Source: Pigmentiphaga sp. NML030171
GTDB lineage: Bacteria > Pseudomonadota > Gammaproteobacteria > Burkholderiales > Burkholderiaceae_B
NCBI RefSeq assembly: GCF_002188635.1
Contig: NZ_NINX01000055.1
Coordinates: 62,001-126,000, forward strand
Direction: 5' to 3'
Length of the DNA: 64,000 nt
Shown here: positions 57,194-64,000 of the stretch, piece by piece
Position numbering within the stretch: the stretch's first letter is position 1
Layout of the letters: each line of letters starts with the position of its first letter
Position numbers and translations under genes: made by a program
The notes under the pieces: model-generated
The model's input: the letters and a program-made list of their open reading frames with translations, nothing else
The model's database searches: none
What the model was told of the DNA's origin: nothing

Positions 57194-57254
57194 ATTACAG
57201 GTATCCAAAAAAACTACAACAAAAATCCTTTATTAATTTTGGTATACCTGTAAT
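57194..57254. promoter_or_regulatory. inverted-repeat operator between Bug and VOC genes
   Basis: ATTACAGGTAT (57194-57204) and ATACCTGTAAT (57244-57254) are perfect 11-base inverted copies, 39 bases apart. Each adds a GG/CC edge, and the second includes the palindrome GGTATACC. The stretch between is strongly AT-rich. FadR-type regulators bind similar GT-AC sites, so this is the best candidate operator for the regulator at 52824-53477 controlling both directions. Confidence 0.6.
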
Positions 57255-57314
57255 ATAGAATGGAACACCAAAAGATGGGAAGCCCCATCAGCCCTTGAAC
57301 GACCAGGAGCACTC

Positions 57315-57722
57315 ATGGAAAAACTCAGGCACATCGCTCTCTCGGTGGAAGATCCCGAAGCCGCGGCCCAATTCTTCGAGAAGGCCTTCGGCATGACCCG
57401 GGCCGGCAAGGCCATGCGGGGCATCTACATGACGGACGGCGTCATGAACGTGGCGCTGCTGAACTTCGCCAACGAGACCGTGCCCGGCTATGCGGGCCTG
57501 AAGGATGTGCGCGGCGTGATCCACTTCGGCATGTGGGTCGACGACCTGGAAGCCGCCGAGAAGCGCATCACCGAAGCCGGCGGCACCTACCTGACCGGCC
57601 GCAAGGAAACCGACCCCAACGTGTTTTATGAGGTCAAATACCGGATGCCGGACGGCACGGTCTTCGACATCACGGAAAATGGCTGGAAGGGCGCCGTGAA
57701 GGAGGTCAAGCCGGCCGCCTGA
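57315..57722 (+). CDS. VOC-superfamily (glyoxalase-like) protein
   Basis: A 135-residue single VOC module. His7 (KLRHIALSV), His74 (VIHFGMWVDD) and a C-terminal acidic position in PDGTVFDITE could form the metal site. It may be a small dioxygenase, lyase or isomerase. It is divergent from the Bug-hydroxylase operon and followed by a hydroxyacid dehydrogenase 62 bases on, so it probably belongs to the same pathway. AGGAGC precedes the start. Confidence 0.82.
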   Translation: MEKLRHIALSVEDPEAAAQFFEKAFGMTRAGKAMRGIYMTDGVMNVALLNFANETVPGYAGLKDVRGVIHFGMWVDDLEAAEKRITEAGGTYLTGRKETDPNVFYEVKYRMPDGTVFDITENGWKGAVKEVKPAA

Positions 57723-57784
57723 AACGGTCCGGCCCGTGCGCCGTGTCCCGCGCGGCGCATCCCCATTCCAGGAAAGAACCACCC

Positions 57785-58735
57785 ATGACCCGCCACGTCC
57801 TGTCCATCATTCCCCTGCCGCCCGCGCTGCGCGACGGTATCGCGCGGCACTACCGCCTGCACGAGAGCGCGCCGGACTTCGGCGCCGCCGCCGTCGCCGA
57901 CGTCGAAGCGGTGGTCACCAACGGCTCGACCGGCCTGACCGCCGCCCAGATGGACAGGCTGCCGCGCCTGCGGGTGATCTGCTCCATGGGCGCGGGTACC
58001 GAAAACATCGACATCGCCGACGCCCATGCCCGGGGCATCGTGGTCACCAACGCCCCCGGCGCCAATGCCGCCACGGTGGCCGACCATGCTATAGGCCTGG
58101 CCCTCGCGCTGGCGCGGGGCCTGCGGACCCTGAGCAACCGGCTGGCCCGCGGCGAAGCCTGGACGTCCCTGCGCGCCCCCCGCGCCAGCCTGAACAAGTC
58201 CCGGGTGGGCATCATCGGCCTGGGCCAGATCGGCCGCATGGTCGCCGAACGCGCCGCCGCCTGCGGCGCCGACATCGGCTACCACAACCCTTCCCCCAAG
58301 CCGGGCGCGCCCGGCACCTACTACGCCGACCCGCTCGAACTCGCCCGCAACAGCGACTTCCTGTTCGCCTGCTGCCCCGGCGGGCCGCGCACGCGCCACC
58401 TGCTGAACCGCGAAATGTTCCAGGCCCTGGGGCCGGGCGGCGTCGTCATCAACGTCGCGCGCGGATCGGTGCTCAAGACCGACGACCTGCTGGAGGCGCT
58501 GCGCGCCGGGCAACTGGCCGGGGCCGGCCTGGACGTGCTCGAGGAAGAACCCGAGCCGCCCGCCGCGCTGCTGGCCGAACTGGCGGGCATGGACAACGTC
58601 GTGCTGACGCCCCACATCTCGGGCCGATCGCCCGCCGCCATCCTGGTGCAGCTCGACATGATGCTCGAAAGCCTGGAAGACGGCCTGTCCGGCCGCCCGC
58701 CGCGCTATGCCGTGCGGCCATCCGCCCCCGCCTGA
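57785..58735 (+). CDS. D-isomer-specific 2-hydroxyacid dehydrogenase
   Basis: A 316-residue NAD(P)-dependent dehydrogenase. The dinucleotide motif GLGQIG is near 145. The catalytic Arg is in INVARGSVL, Glu in LDVLEEEPEPP and His in LTPHISGRS. It is nearest in pattern to glyoxylate/hydroxypyruvate reductases, but the substrate is uncertain. AGGAAAG lies before ATG 57785. It probably reduces or oxidises a 2-oxo/2-hydroxy acid made in the neighbouring pathway. Confidence 0.9.
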   Translation: MTRHVLSIIPLPPALRDGIARHYRLHESAPDFGAAAVADVEAVVTNGSTGLTAAQMDRLPRLRVICSMGAGTENIDIADAHARGIVVTNAPGANAATVADHAIGLALALARGLRTLSNRLARGEAWTSLRAPRASLNKSRVGIIGLGQIGRMVAERAAACGADIGYHNPSPKPGAPGTYYADPLELARNSDFLFACCPGGPRTRHLLNREMFQALGPGGVVINVARGSVLKTDDLLEALRAGQLAGAGLDVLEEEPEPPAALLAELAGMDNVVLTPHISGRSPAAILVQLDMMLESLEDGLSGRPPRYAVRPSAPA

Positions 58736-58740
58736 CGCTT

Positions 58741-58746
58741 TACAAT
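58741..58746 (+). promoter_or_regulatory. -10 box of the TonB-like gene
   Basis: TACAAT ends only six bases before the GTG start of the TonB-like gene. If this promoter is used with that start, the mRNA would begin at or next to the start codon. Confidence 0.4.
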
Positions 58747-58752
58747 CGCGGG

Positions 58753-59739
58753 GTGTCGCATCCCCCCGCTCCCCCCCTTCCCCCTGACGGCAAGCCCGCG
58801 GCCTCCGGCCCCCGGCCTTCTTCCACGCAGGATCCGCCGGCGCGCCGGCTCCGGCGCGCCGGCGCGCGCGTCCTCGGTCAACTGGCCGAGGACTGGACCA
58901 CCCGGCCCGACCGGCGCTACCTGATGAGTGCGCTGGCGATCTCGCTGTTCGCCCACCTCATCCTGTTCGCGCTGCACTTCACCGCGCCCGGGCCCACGCG
59001 CCCCGAACGCGACGACGGGCTGGAAGTGGTGCTGCTCAACGCCGGCACCGGCCACGCCCCGACCCAGGCCCAATTGCGGGCGCAGGTCGCCAGCGATGGT
59101 GGCGGCGATGCCGCCGCCGGGCATGCCAAGGCGCCGGTGCCGCACTCGGCCGCCAGCCGCGACGGCAAGCTGCTGGCCCAACTGCAGCAGCGCCAGGCCG
59201 CGCTGGAAGCCGAGCAGCGCCGCCTGGCCGCCTCGCTGTCGCGCGACCACGGCCAGGCGCCCACGCCTCCCGGTCCGCTAGGCGCGCCCGCCCCCGAACG
59301 CAACCCCACCCAGGTACGGGCCGAACAGCTCGCCCGCCAATTCGCCGAGATCTCCCAGCGCGTCGACGACTACAACAAGCGCCCGCGCCGGCACTTCTTC
59401 GCCCCGTCCACCTCGGAATACCGCTTCGCGGTGTATGTCGAGCAGTGGCGGCAGCGGGTCGAGACGCTGGGCAACCAGAACTATCCGGCGGCGGCCCGCG
59501 GCAAGGTATACGGCTCCCTGCGCATGACGGTATATATACGCAGCGACGGCACCGTCGAACGCATGGACATCGACAAGCCGTCGGAACATAAAATACTCAA
59601 CGATGCGGCCAGGCGCATCGTCGCGCTGGCCACGCCGTTCGCCCCGTTCCCGCCCCAGATCGCGCGCGACACCGACGTGCTGGCCATCACGCGCACCTGG
59701 TACTTCACCAACGACAAGCTACTCGCGAAACCCGGCTGA
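58753..59739 (+). CDS. TonB-like energy transducer
   Basis: A 328-residue protein with a Pro-rich N-terminus, one membrane helix (SALAISLFAHLILFALHF, about 59-76) and a long Ala/Gln-rich periplasmic spacer. The C-terminal TonB domain is seen in YPAAARGKVYGSLRMTVYIR. It should couple the proton motive force to outer-membrane transport or envelope work. No exbBD genes are near. GTG 58753 is chosen; ATG 58924 at the membrane helix is an alternative. Confidence 0.82.
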   Translation: MSHPPAPPLPPDGKPAASGPRPSSTQDPPARRLRRAGARVLGQLAEDWTTRPDRRYLMSALAISLFAHLILFALHFTAPGPTRPERDDGLEVVLLNAGTGHAPTQAQLRAQVASDGGGDAAAGHAKAPVPHSAASRDGKLLAQLQQRQAALEAEQRRLAASLSRDHGQAPTPPGPLGAPAPERNPTQVRAEQLARQFAEISQRVDDYNKRPRRHFFAPSTSEYRFAVYVEQWRQRVETLGNQNYPAAARGKVYGSLRMTVYIRSDGTVERMDIDKPSEHKILNDAARRIVALATPFAPFPPQIARDTDVLAITRTWYFTNDKLLAKPG

Positions 59740-60578
59740 TGTCCTCCGCTCCCACCCGCTACGCCGTCATCGGCAATCCCGTCGCCCATAGCAAATCGCC
59801 CTGGATACACGCGCGGTTCGCCGAGCAGACCGGCCAGGACCTCACCTACGAGGCCATCTGCGCGCCCGTCGACGACTTCGCCCCCCGGGTCTCCGGCTTC
59901 TTCGCCGCGGGCGGCGGCGGGTTGAACGTCACCGTCCCCTTCAAGCTGCAGGCCTTCGAGCTGGCCCGCGCCCACCTGAGCCCCCGCGCCATGGCAGCCG
60001 GGGCGGTCAACACCCTGTGGATGGCCGACGGACGGCTGCACGGCTGCAACACCGACGGCGTCGGCCTGATCGCCGACCTGCGGCGGCTGGGCGCCCGCCT
60101 GGCCGGCGCGCGGGTGCTGCTGGCCGGGGCCGGCGGCGCCGCGCGCGGCATCCTGCTGCCGCTGATCGAGGCCGGCTGTGCCCGCATCGACATCGCCAAC
60201 CGCACCGCGGCCCGCGCCGAGGAACTGGCGGCCTCGTTCCCCGCCGGCCGGGCCACGCTGCGGGGAAGCGGCTATGCCGACCTGCCGGCCGGCGGCGGCT
60301 GGGACCTCGTGATCAACGCCACCGCCAGCAGCCTGGACGATGAAGCCCCCCCCCTGCCGGCTGGCGCCTACGCCCCGGGCGCGATGGCCTACGACCTGAT
60401 GTACGCCGCCCGCCCCACCGCCTTCCTGCGCCAGGCCATGGCCGACGGCGCCTCGGCCACCGCCGACGGCCTGGGCATGCTGGTCGGCCAGGCGGCCGAG
60501 AGCTTCCACATCTGGCGCGGCGTGCGGCCCGATCCGGCGCCGGTTCTGGCCGCCCTGCGCAAGCTGCTTTCCGCCTGA
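59739..60578 (+). CDS. aroE: shikimate dehydrogenase
   Basis: NADP-dependent enzyme (279 residues) reducing 3-dehydroshikimate. The substrate motif HSKSP is at 17-21, catalytic Lys69 in VTVPFKLQA and Asp106 in NTDGVGL, and the nucleotide loop GAGGAARG starts at 130. Its ATG shares one base with the TonB-like stop codon, and mtgA starts one base after it. It works in the same pathway as aroQ at 46.8 kb. Confidence 0.96.
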   Translation: MSSAPTRYAVIGNPVAHSKSPWIHARFAEQTGQDLTYEAICAPVDDFAPRVSGFFAAGGGGLNVTVPFKLQAFELARAHLSPRAMAAGAVNTLWMADGRLHGCNTDGVGLIADLRRLGARLAGARVLLAGAGGAARGILLPLIEAGCARIDIANRTAARAEELAASFPAGRATLRGSGYADLPAGGGWDLVINATASSLDDEAPPLPAGAYAPGAMAYDLMYAARPTAFLRQAMADGASATADGLGMLVGQAAESFHIWRGVRPDPAPVLAALRKLLSA

Positions 60579-60579
60579 C

Positions 60580-61365
60580 ATGCCTCCCCGCCGCCCCGCG
60601 CGCCCCGTCCGCCGCCGCTCGCTTGCCGCCCGCGTCGCGGGCATGGCCATGCGCCTGGTACTGGCCGCGGTGGCGCTGGTGCTGCTGTACCAGGTCTGGC
60701 TGTTCGGCTGGGTGCTCTGGTATGCCTACATGCCGCCGGGCTCGACCTCGATCATGCGCAGCGAACTCGCGCGGCTGCAGGAACGCGATCCCCACCGGCG
60801 CCTGAACTACCAGTGGGTGGACTACGGCCGCATCAGCAACAACCTCAAGCGCGCCGCCGTGGCCGCCGAAGACGCCAATTTCCTGGAACATGGCGGCATA
60901 GACTGGAACGCCGTCGAAAAGGCCTACGACCACAACCGCCAACTGGCCGAAGCGACCGAACGCGCGATGGCTCGCGGCCGCAAGCCGCCTTCGCGGCCCA
61001 TGCGCGGCGGCTCCACCATCACCCAGCAGGTCGCCAAGAACCTGTTCCTGTCCAACTCCCGCAACTACCTGCGCAAGGGCCAGGAAGTGGTCATCACCTA
61101 CATGATCGAGCTGGTCATGACCAAGCAGCGCATCCTGGAGCTGTACCTGAACATCGCCGAATGGGGCGAAGGCGTCTTCGGCGCCGAGGCCGCGGCCCGC
61201 CACTATTTCAATACCTCGGCCGCCAACCTGTCGTCCTACCAGGCCGCGCGGCTGGCCTCCATGCTGCCCCGGCCCCGGTTCTACGACAAGAACCGGGGCT
61301 CGGCCTACCTCGCCTCGCGCACTGACCGCCTGCTGCGCTGGATGCCAGGCGCGGCCATTCCGTGA
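60580..61365 (+). CDS. mtgA: monofunctional biosynthetic peptidoglycan transglycosylase
   Basis: A 261-residue GT51 enzyme that polymerises lipid II. A membrane anchor is at about 23-47. The catalytic Glu97 is in AAEDANFLEHGGIDW, and RGGSTITQQVAKNLFL follows, the second family motif. There is no transpeptidase domain. The aroE-mtgA pair is conserved in betaproteobacteria. It has an arginine-rich cytoplasmic start. Confidence 0.96.
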   Translation: MPPRRPARPVRRRSLAARVAGMAMRLVLAAVALVLLYQVWLFGWVLWYAYMPPGSTSIMRSELARLQERDPHRRLNYQWVDYGRISNNLKRAAVAAEDANFLEHGGIDWNAVEKAYDHNRQLAEATERAMARGRKPPSRPMRGGSTITQQVAKNLFLSNSRNYLRKGQEVVITYMIELVMTKQRILELYLNIAEWGEGVFGAEAAARHYFNTSAANLSSYQAARLASMLPRPRFYDKNRGSAYLASRTDRLLRWMPGAAIP

Positions 61366-61427
61366 CTCAATTGCAACCAAACTCGCCAACCGGCGGGGCA
61401 ATGCGGCCGAATGTCATGTGGCGCGCG

Positions 61428-61433
61428 TACAAT
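61428..61433 (+). promoter_or_regulatory. -10 box of the mgtE leader
   Basis: TACAAT preceded by GCG lies 187 bases before the mgtE start, in the spacer after mtgA. The long leader that results contains a short frame and a terminator-like hairpin. Confidence 0.5.
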
Positions 61434-61478
61434 TGCGGCGTCGTCAACTTCGCAGTGCGTGCGTGCTGCTTTTCCGGT

Positions 61479-61556
61479 ATGGCCTCACAGCCACGACCTA
61501 GACCCTTACTACCAGCCGGCCTTTTGTTCCCCGGCCTCCGTTCGAGCCCCATCTGA
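61479..61556 (+). CDS. possible 25-residue proline-rich leader peptide before mgtE
   Basis: A short frame MASQPRPRPLLPAGLLFPG and on to RSSPI, with six prolines in 25 residues including a PRPRP run. It lies inside the putative mgtE leader RNA and stops 63 bases before mgtE. Enterobacterial mgtA and mgtCB leaders contain proline-rich ORFs (mgtL, mgtP) whose translation senses magnesium and proline. I see no strong ribosome site in front, so translation is uncertain. Confidence 0.35.
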   Translation: MASQPRPRPLLPAGLLFPGLRSSPI

Positions 61557-61581
61557 GTCCGCCCGCGTCAGGCGCCAGACC

Positions 61582-61611
61582 CAAGGCCCGTGCGGGGCCG
61601 TCTTGTGTTTT
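61582..61611 (+). terminator. terminator-like hairpin in the mgtE leader
   Basis: CAAGGCCC and GGGCC plus CTTG can pair around GTGCG, followed by TGTTTT. It ends nine bases before the mgtE ATG, where the ribosome site should be. It could act as an attenuator or block ribosome entry. The stem core is five perfect pairs with a two-base bulge before the outer pairs. Confidence 0.45.
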
Positions 61612-61619
61612 CCCGCGCG

Positions 61620-63089
61620 ATGGTCGAACAAGCAACCCAACTCAAATCGCTCGAGCGCAACCGGCTCGAGCCCGAAGATGCCCAGGAAGCCCTGGAGCAT
61701 GTCCAGGAACTGCTGCGACGCCAGCACCTGGTCGAAGAACTGGTCCACCGGCAGGAAGCCGGCGATACCCGCGCCCCGCTGGTCGAGGCCCTGGTCCATC
61801 GCCAGCATGACGCCGAACTCGGCGCGCTGCTCGAGGACCTGCATCCGGCCGATATCGCCTTCATCCTCGAATCCTTGCCCAAGGAAGACCGGCAGGCGGT
61901 CTGGCAACTGGTCCGTCCCGAGCGGGCCGGCGAGATCCTGCTGGAGGTCGCCGACTGGGTCCGCGAGTCGCTCATCTCGACCATGGACCAGGAGGAACTG
62001 GTCGCCGCGACCGAGAACCTCGAGGCCGACGAGCTGGCCGACCTGGCCCCCGACCTGCCGCCCGAGGTGGTGGCCGAGGTCCAGAAGGGCCTGACCGACG
62101 AGGAGCGCGCCCGCCTGACCGAGGTCATGAGCTACCCCGAGGATTCGGTCGGGGCCATCATGGACTTCGAGATGGTCCGCGTGCGCAACGACGTCACGCT
62201 GGAAGTGGTGCTGCGCTACCTGCGGCGCCTGCAGGAACTGCCCGACCACACCGACCAGATCTTCGTGGTCGACCGGCACGACAAGCTGATGGGCAGCCTG
62301 GCCATCAACCGCCTCATCGTCAGCGACCCCGATACGCAGGTGGCCGACGTGATGGAAACCGAGATCCTGACCCTGGCGCCGCTGGACGAGGCCGACGAGG
62401 CCGCCGCCGCGTTCGAGCGCTACGACCTGGTGTCGGCGCCGGTGGTGGACGCCGTGGGCCGCCTGATCGGGCGCGTGACCGTGAACGAGGTGGTGGACGT
62501 GATCCGCGAGGCCTCGGACGAGCAGGCGCTGTCCAAGGCCGGCCTGCAGGAAGAAGACATCTTCGCCCCCATCCCGCAGGCCATCCGCAACCGCGCGCCC
62601 TGGCTGCTGGTCAACCTGTGCACCGCCTCGACCGCCGCCTTCGTCGCCTCGCGCTTCGAGGACACCGTGGGCCACATCGTCATCCTGGCCTTCCTGATGT
62701 CCATCGTCGCCGGCATAGGCGGCAACTCCGGCAACCAGACCATGACCCTGATCATCCGGGCTCTGGCCGTGGGCCGCATCAACTCGGCCAACGTCGGCAA
62801 GCTGGTGCGCCGCGAGCTGGAAATCGCGCTGGTGGTGGGCCTGGGCGGCGGCGCGGTCGCCGCCCTGTTCGCCTGGGCGATCTCCGGCCGCTACTCGCTC
62901 GGCCTCGTCATGATGGCCGCCATGGTCCTGAACCTGCTGGTCGGCGCCTGCATAGGCATGCTGGTCCCCCTGACCCGCAGCCGCTTCGGCAAGGACCCGG
63001 CCATCGGCTCCTCGGTCCTGCTGACCTTCGCGACCGACACCATGGGGTTCTTCATCTTCCTGGGCCTGGCGACGTTGTTCCTCCTATAG
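61620..63089 (+). CDS. mgtE: magnesium transporter MgtE
   Basis: A 489-residue channel-like Mg2+ transporter. The N-terminal superhelical domain (~1-130; HPADIAFILESLP), two CBS domains (~140-265; DVMETEILTLAPLDEADEAA in the second) and five C-terminal helices are in the usual order. The pore segment is GIGGNSGNQTMTLIIRALA. Cytoplasmic Mg2+ closes the channel through the N and CBS domains. ATG 61620 gives the normal length; there is no purine-rich ribosome site just upstream. Confidence 0.96.
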   Translation: MVEQATQLKSLERNRLEPEDAQEALEHVQELLRRQHLVEELVHRQEAGDTRAPLVEALVHRQHDAELGALLEDLHPADIAFILESLPKEDRQAVWQLVRPERAGEILLEVADWVRESLISTMDQEELVAATENLEADELADLAPDLPPEVVAEVQKGLTDEERARLTEVMSYPEDSVGAIMDFEMVRVRNDVTLEVVLRYLRRLQELPDHTDQIFVVDRHDKLMGSLAINRLIVSDPDTQVADVMETEILTLAPLDEADEAAAAFERYDLVSAPVVDAVGRLIGRVTVNEVVDVIREASDEQALSKAGLQEEDIFAPIPQAIRNRAPWLLVNLCTASTAAFVASRFEDTVGHIVILAFLMSIVAGIGGNSGNQTMTLIIRALAVGRINSANVGKLVRRELEIALVVGLGGGAVAALFAWAISGRYSLGLVMMAAMVLNLLVGACIGMLVPLTRSRFGKDPAIGSSVLLTFATDTMGFFIFLGLATLFLL

Positions 63090-63093
63090 CCGG

Positions 63094-63771
63094 TCACCGG
63101 TTCCAGTTATAGATGTCCAGGGAGTTTTCACCTGCCGCCAGGCGCTCGATGATGCGGGCCTCATCCTCCTCGCGCTGGCGGGCCTTGGCCAGGACCTCGT
63201 CGATGCGGGCGCGGGGAATGGCGACCACGCCGTCGGTATCGCCCACGATCAGGTCGCCCGGCTGCACGGTGACGTCGCCGAACAGCGTCGGCGCGTTGAT
63301 CCAGCCGCGCGCATCGAAGTCCTTGCCCGTGCCCCGTATGCACAGGCCGCGCGCGAAGACGGGAAAGCCGAAGCGCTCCAGGATGGCGCCGTCGCGCACG
63401 CAGCCGTCGATGACCAGCCCCGCCAGGCCGCGGGCGCGAGCCGCCTGCGACATGACCTCGCCCCAATAGCCCGCCTCGTAGTGGCCGCCGACGTGCACCA
63501 CCAGCACGTCGCCCGGCTGCGCGGCGACGATGGCGCGATGCAGCCACAGGTTGTCGGCCGGCGGCGACTGTACCGTCACGGCGGCACCGCAGATGCGGAA
63601 CGAGGGATGCACCGGCTTGATCGCCGACGGCAGCGCGCCGATCTTGCCGGCCGCCTCGTGCAGCGTCGAACTGGGCAGCGCCGCGGCCTGCTCCAGCTGG
63701 GCCGGGCTGGGCCGCTCGATATCCACCGTGACGGTGGGCAGCGACATGAACGGGAAACGGCTCTGGCTCAT
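63094..63771 (-). CDS. RraA-like HMG/CHA aldolase (oxaloacetate decarboxylase family)
   Basis: A 225-residue class II aldolase-like protein. The conserved Arg-Asp pair is in GLVIDGCVRDGAIL, and the phosphate/metal loop is in VVHVGGHYEAGYWGEVMS. The family includes 4-carboxy-4-hydroxy-2-oxoadipate/4-hydroxy-4-methyl-2-oxoglutarate aldolases of protocatechuate and gallate pathways, which also decarboxylate oxaloacetate. RraA itself (~160 residues) lacks this length, so a catabolic enzyme is more likely. The start overlaps the next gene's stop by four bases. Confidence 0.88.
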   Translation of the reverse strand: MSQSRFPFMSLPTVTVDIERPSPAQLEQAAALPSSTLHEAAGKIGALPSAIKPVHPSFRICGAAVTVQSPPADNLWLHRAIVAAQPGDVLVVHVGGHYEAGYWGEVMSQAARARGLAGLVIDGCVRDGAILERFGFPVFARGLCIRGTGKDFDARGWINAPTLFGDVTVQPGDLIVGDTDGVVAIPRARIDEVLAKARQREEDEARIIERLAAGENSLDIYNWNR

Positions 63772-64000
63772 TTCTTCCTCGTTTGCAGGGTGTGATAGCC
63801 GAACTCGCGCCGCGCCTCGTCCAGGCGCATGCCGCCCCGCACCGCCTCGCGGATGCGGTCTTCGACCATCGCGATCTCCTCGGCCGCCGCCAGCACGGCT
63901 TCCTCGTGCGCCTGCGGCACCGCGACCAGCCCGTCGGCGTCGCCGCGCAGCAGGTCGCCCGGCGCGACACGGGCGTTGCCGATATTGACCGGCACGTTGG
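63768..64000 (-). CDS. second RraA-like aldolase family gene, partial (5' end outside window)
   Basis: The last ~76 codons of a related protein. NVPVNIGNARVAPGDLLRGD and DGLVAVPQ match the C-terminal part of the RraA/HMG-aldolase family, followed by a helical tail ending RKK. It is not a duplicate of its neighbour: identity is confined to the GDL..D.DG.VA.P motif. The 5' part continues past base 64000. The ATGA overlap means both are made from one message. Confidence 0.8.
   Translation of the reverse strand, partial: NVPVNIGNARVAPGDLLRGDADGLVAVPQAHEEAVLAAAEEIAMVEDRIREAVRGGMRLDEARREFGYHTLQTRKK

Noticed and set aside
61434-61619. M-box (ykoK) magnesium riboswitch before mgtE
   Set aside because: I could not find the conserved M-box core; only the small frame and one hairpin are visible.

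Overview
The window looks like chromosome of a GC-rich betaproteobacterium of the Burkholderiales, most likely Alcaligenaceae (Bordetella/Achromobacter type). The reasons are three Bug-type (TctC) periplasmic receptors, a lysine/alanine-repeat histone H1-like protein of the BpH1 kind, the conserved blocks rplU-rpmA-obgE-proB and accB-accC-prmA, and very high G/C at third codon positions. I infer the genus from protein character only, because no search was possible. No CRISPR array, insertion sequence, prophage or rRNA is visible. One tRNA (Pro, CGG) is present.

Layout. 1-4176 (minus): the end of a surface-polysaccharide cluster (wecB cut by the window edge, GT4 and GT2 glycosyltransferases, manC), with galE divergent (4329-5405). 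5412-12788 (minus): a tight seven-gene catabolic operon (alpha/beta hydrolase, VOC dioxygenase-like protein, aryl-AMP/CoA ligase, 4HBT thioesterase, salicylyl-CoA-hydroxylase-like flavoprotein, Bug receptor, maleate isomerase). A divergent TetR gene (13008-13733) faces it across a palindrome-rich spacer. 13676-18397 (minus): glpD, glpK and a DHA2 drug transporter. 18537-21934 (minus): proB, obgE, rpmA, rplU. 22187-26931: ispB, tRNA-Pro, yjbQ, a CNP1-like lipoprotein, rppH and proS. 26938-32885 (minus): a Bug receptor with an apparent internal deletion, an Mla-like lipid ABC transporter (auxiliary lipoprotein, MlaD, ATPase, STAS-MlaE permease) and ffh. 32909-40939 (plus): a CcsA/YpjD-like membrane protein, a PP0621-like protein, ampD, nrdA-nrdB, the histone-like gene and yggT. 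41012-48606 (minus): a glycine-zipper lipoprotein, a PfkB kinase, a zinc-ribbon protein, prmA, accC, accB, aroQ, a TlpA-like protein and an unknown protein. 48720-52787 (plus): mpl, a YqiA-like esterase and an RNase II family protein. 52824-58735: a second catabolic locus (FadR-type regulator, RidA, alpha/beta hydrolase, group A flavin hydroxylase, Bug receptor; divergent VOC protein and 2-hydroxyacid dehydrogenase). 58753-63089 (plus): a TonB-like protein, aroE, mtgA and mgtE. 63094-64000 (minus): two overlapping RraA/HMG-aldolase family genes, the second cut by the edge.

The most interesting points are these. (1) The TetR-controlled operon at 5.4-12.8 kb reads as a complete, apparently CoA-dependent, route from an aromatic acid to fumarate through maleate. 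(2) The mgtE leader encodes a short proline-rich open frame followed by a terminator-like hairpin just before the mgtE start. This resembles the logic of enterobacterial mgtL leaders. (3) The nrdA leader has two well-spaced NrdR-like boxes plus a 32-codon frame with a strong ribosome binding site. (4) There are two copies of a composite palindromic repeat with inverted ends; one copy supplies the G-rich ribosome binding site of obgE, and the other abuts a perfect -10 box upstream of yggT.
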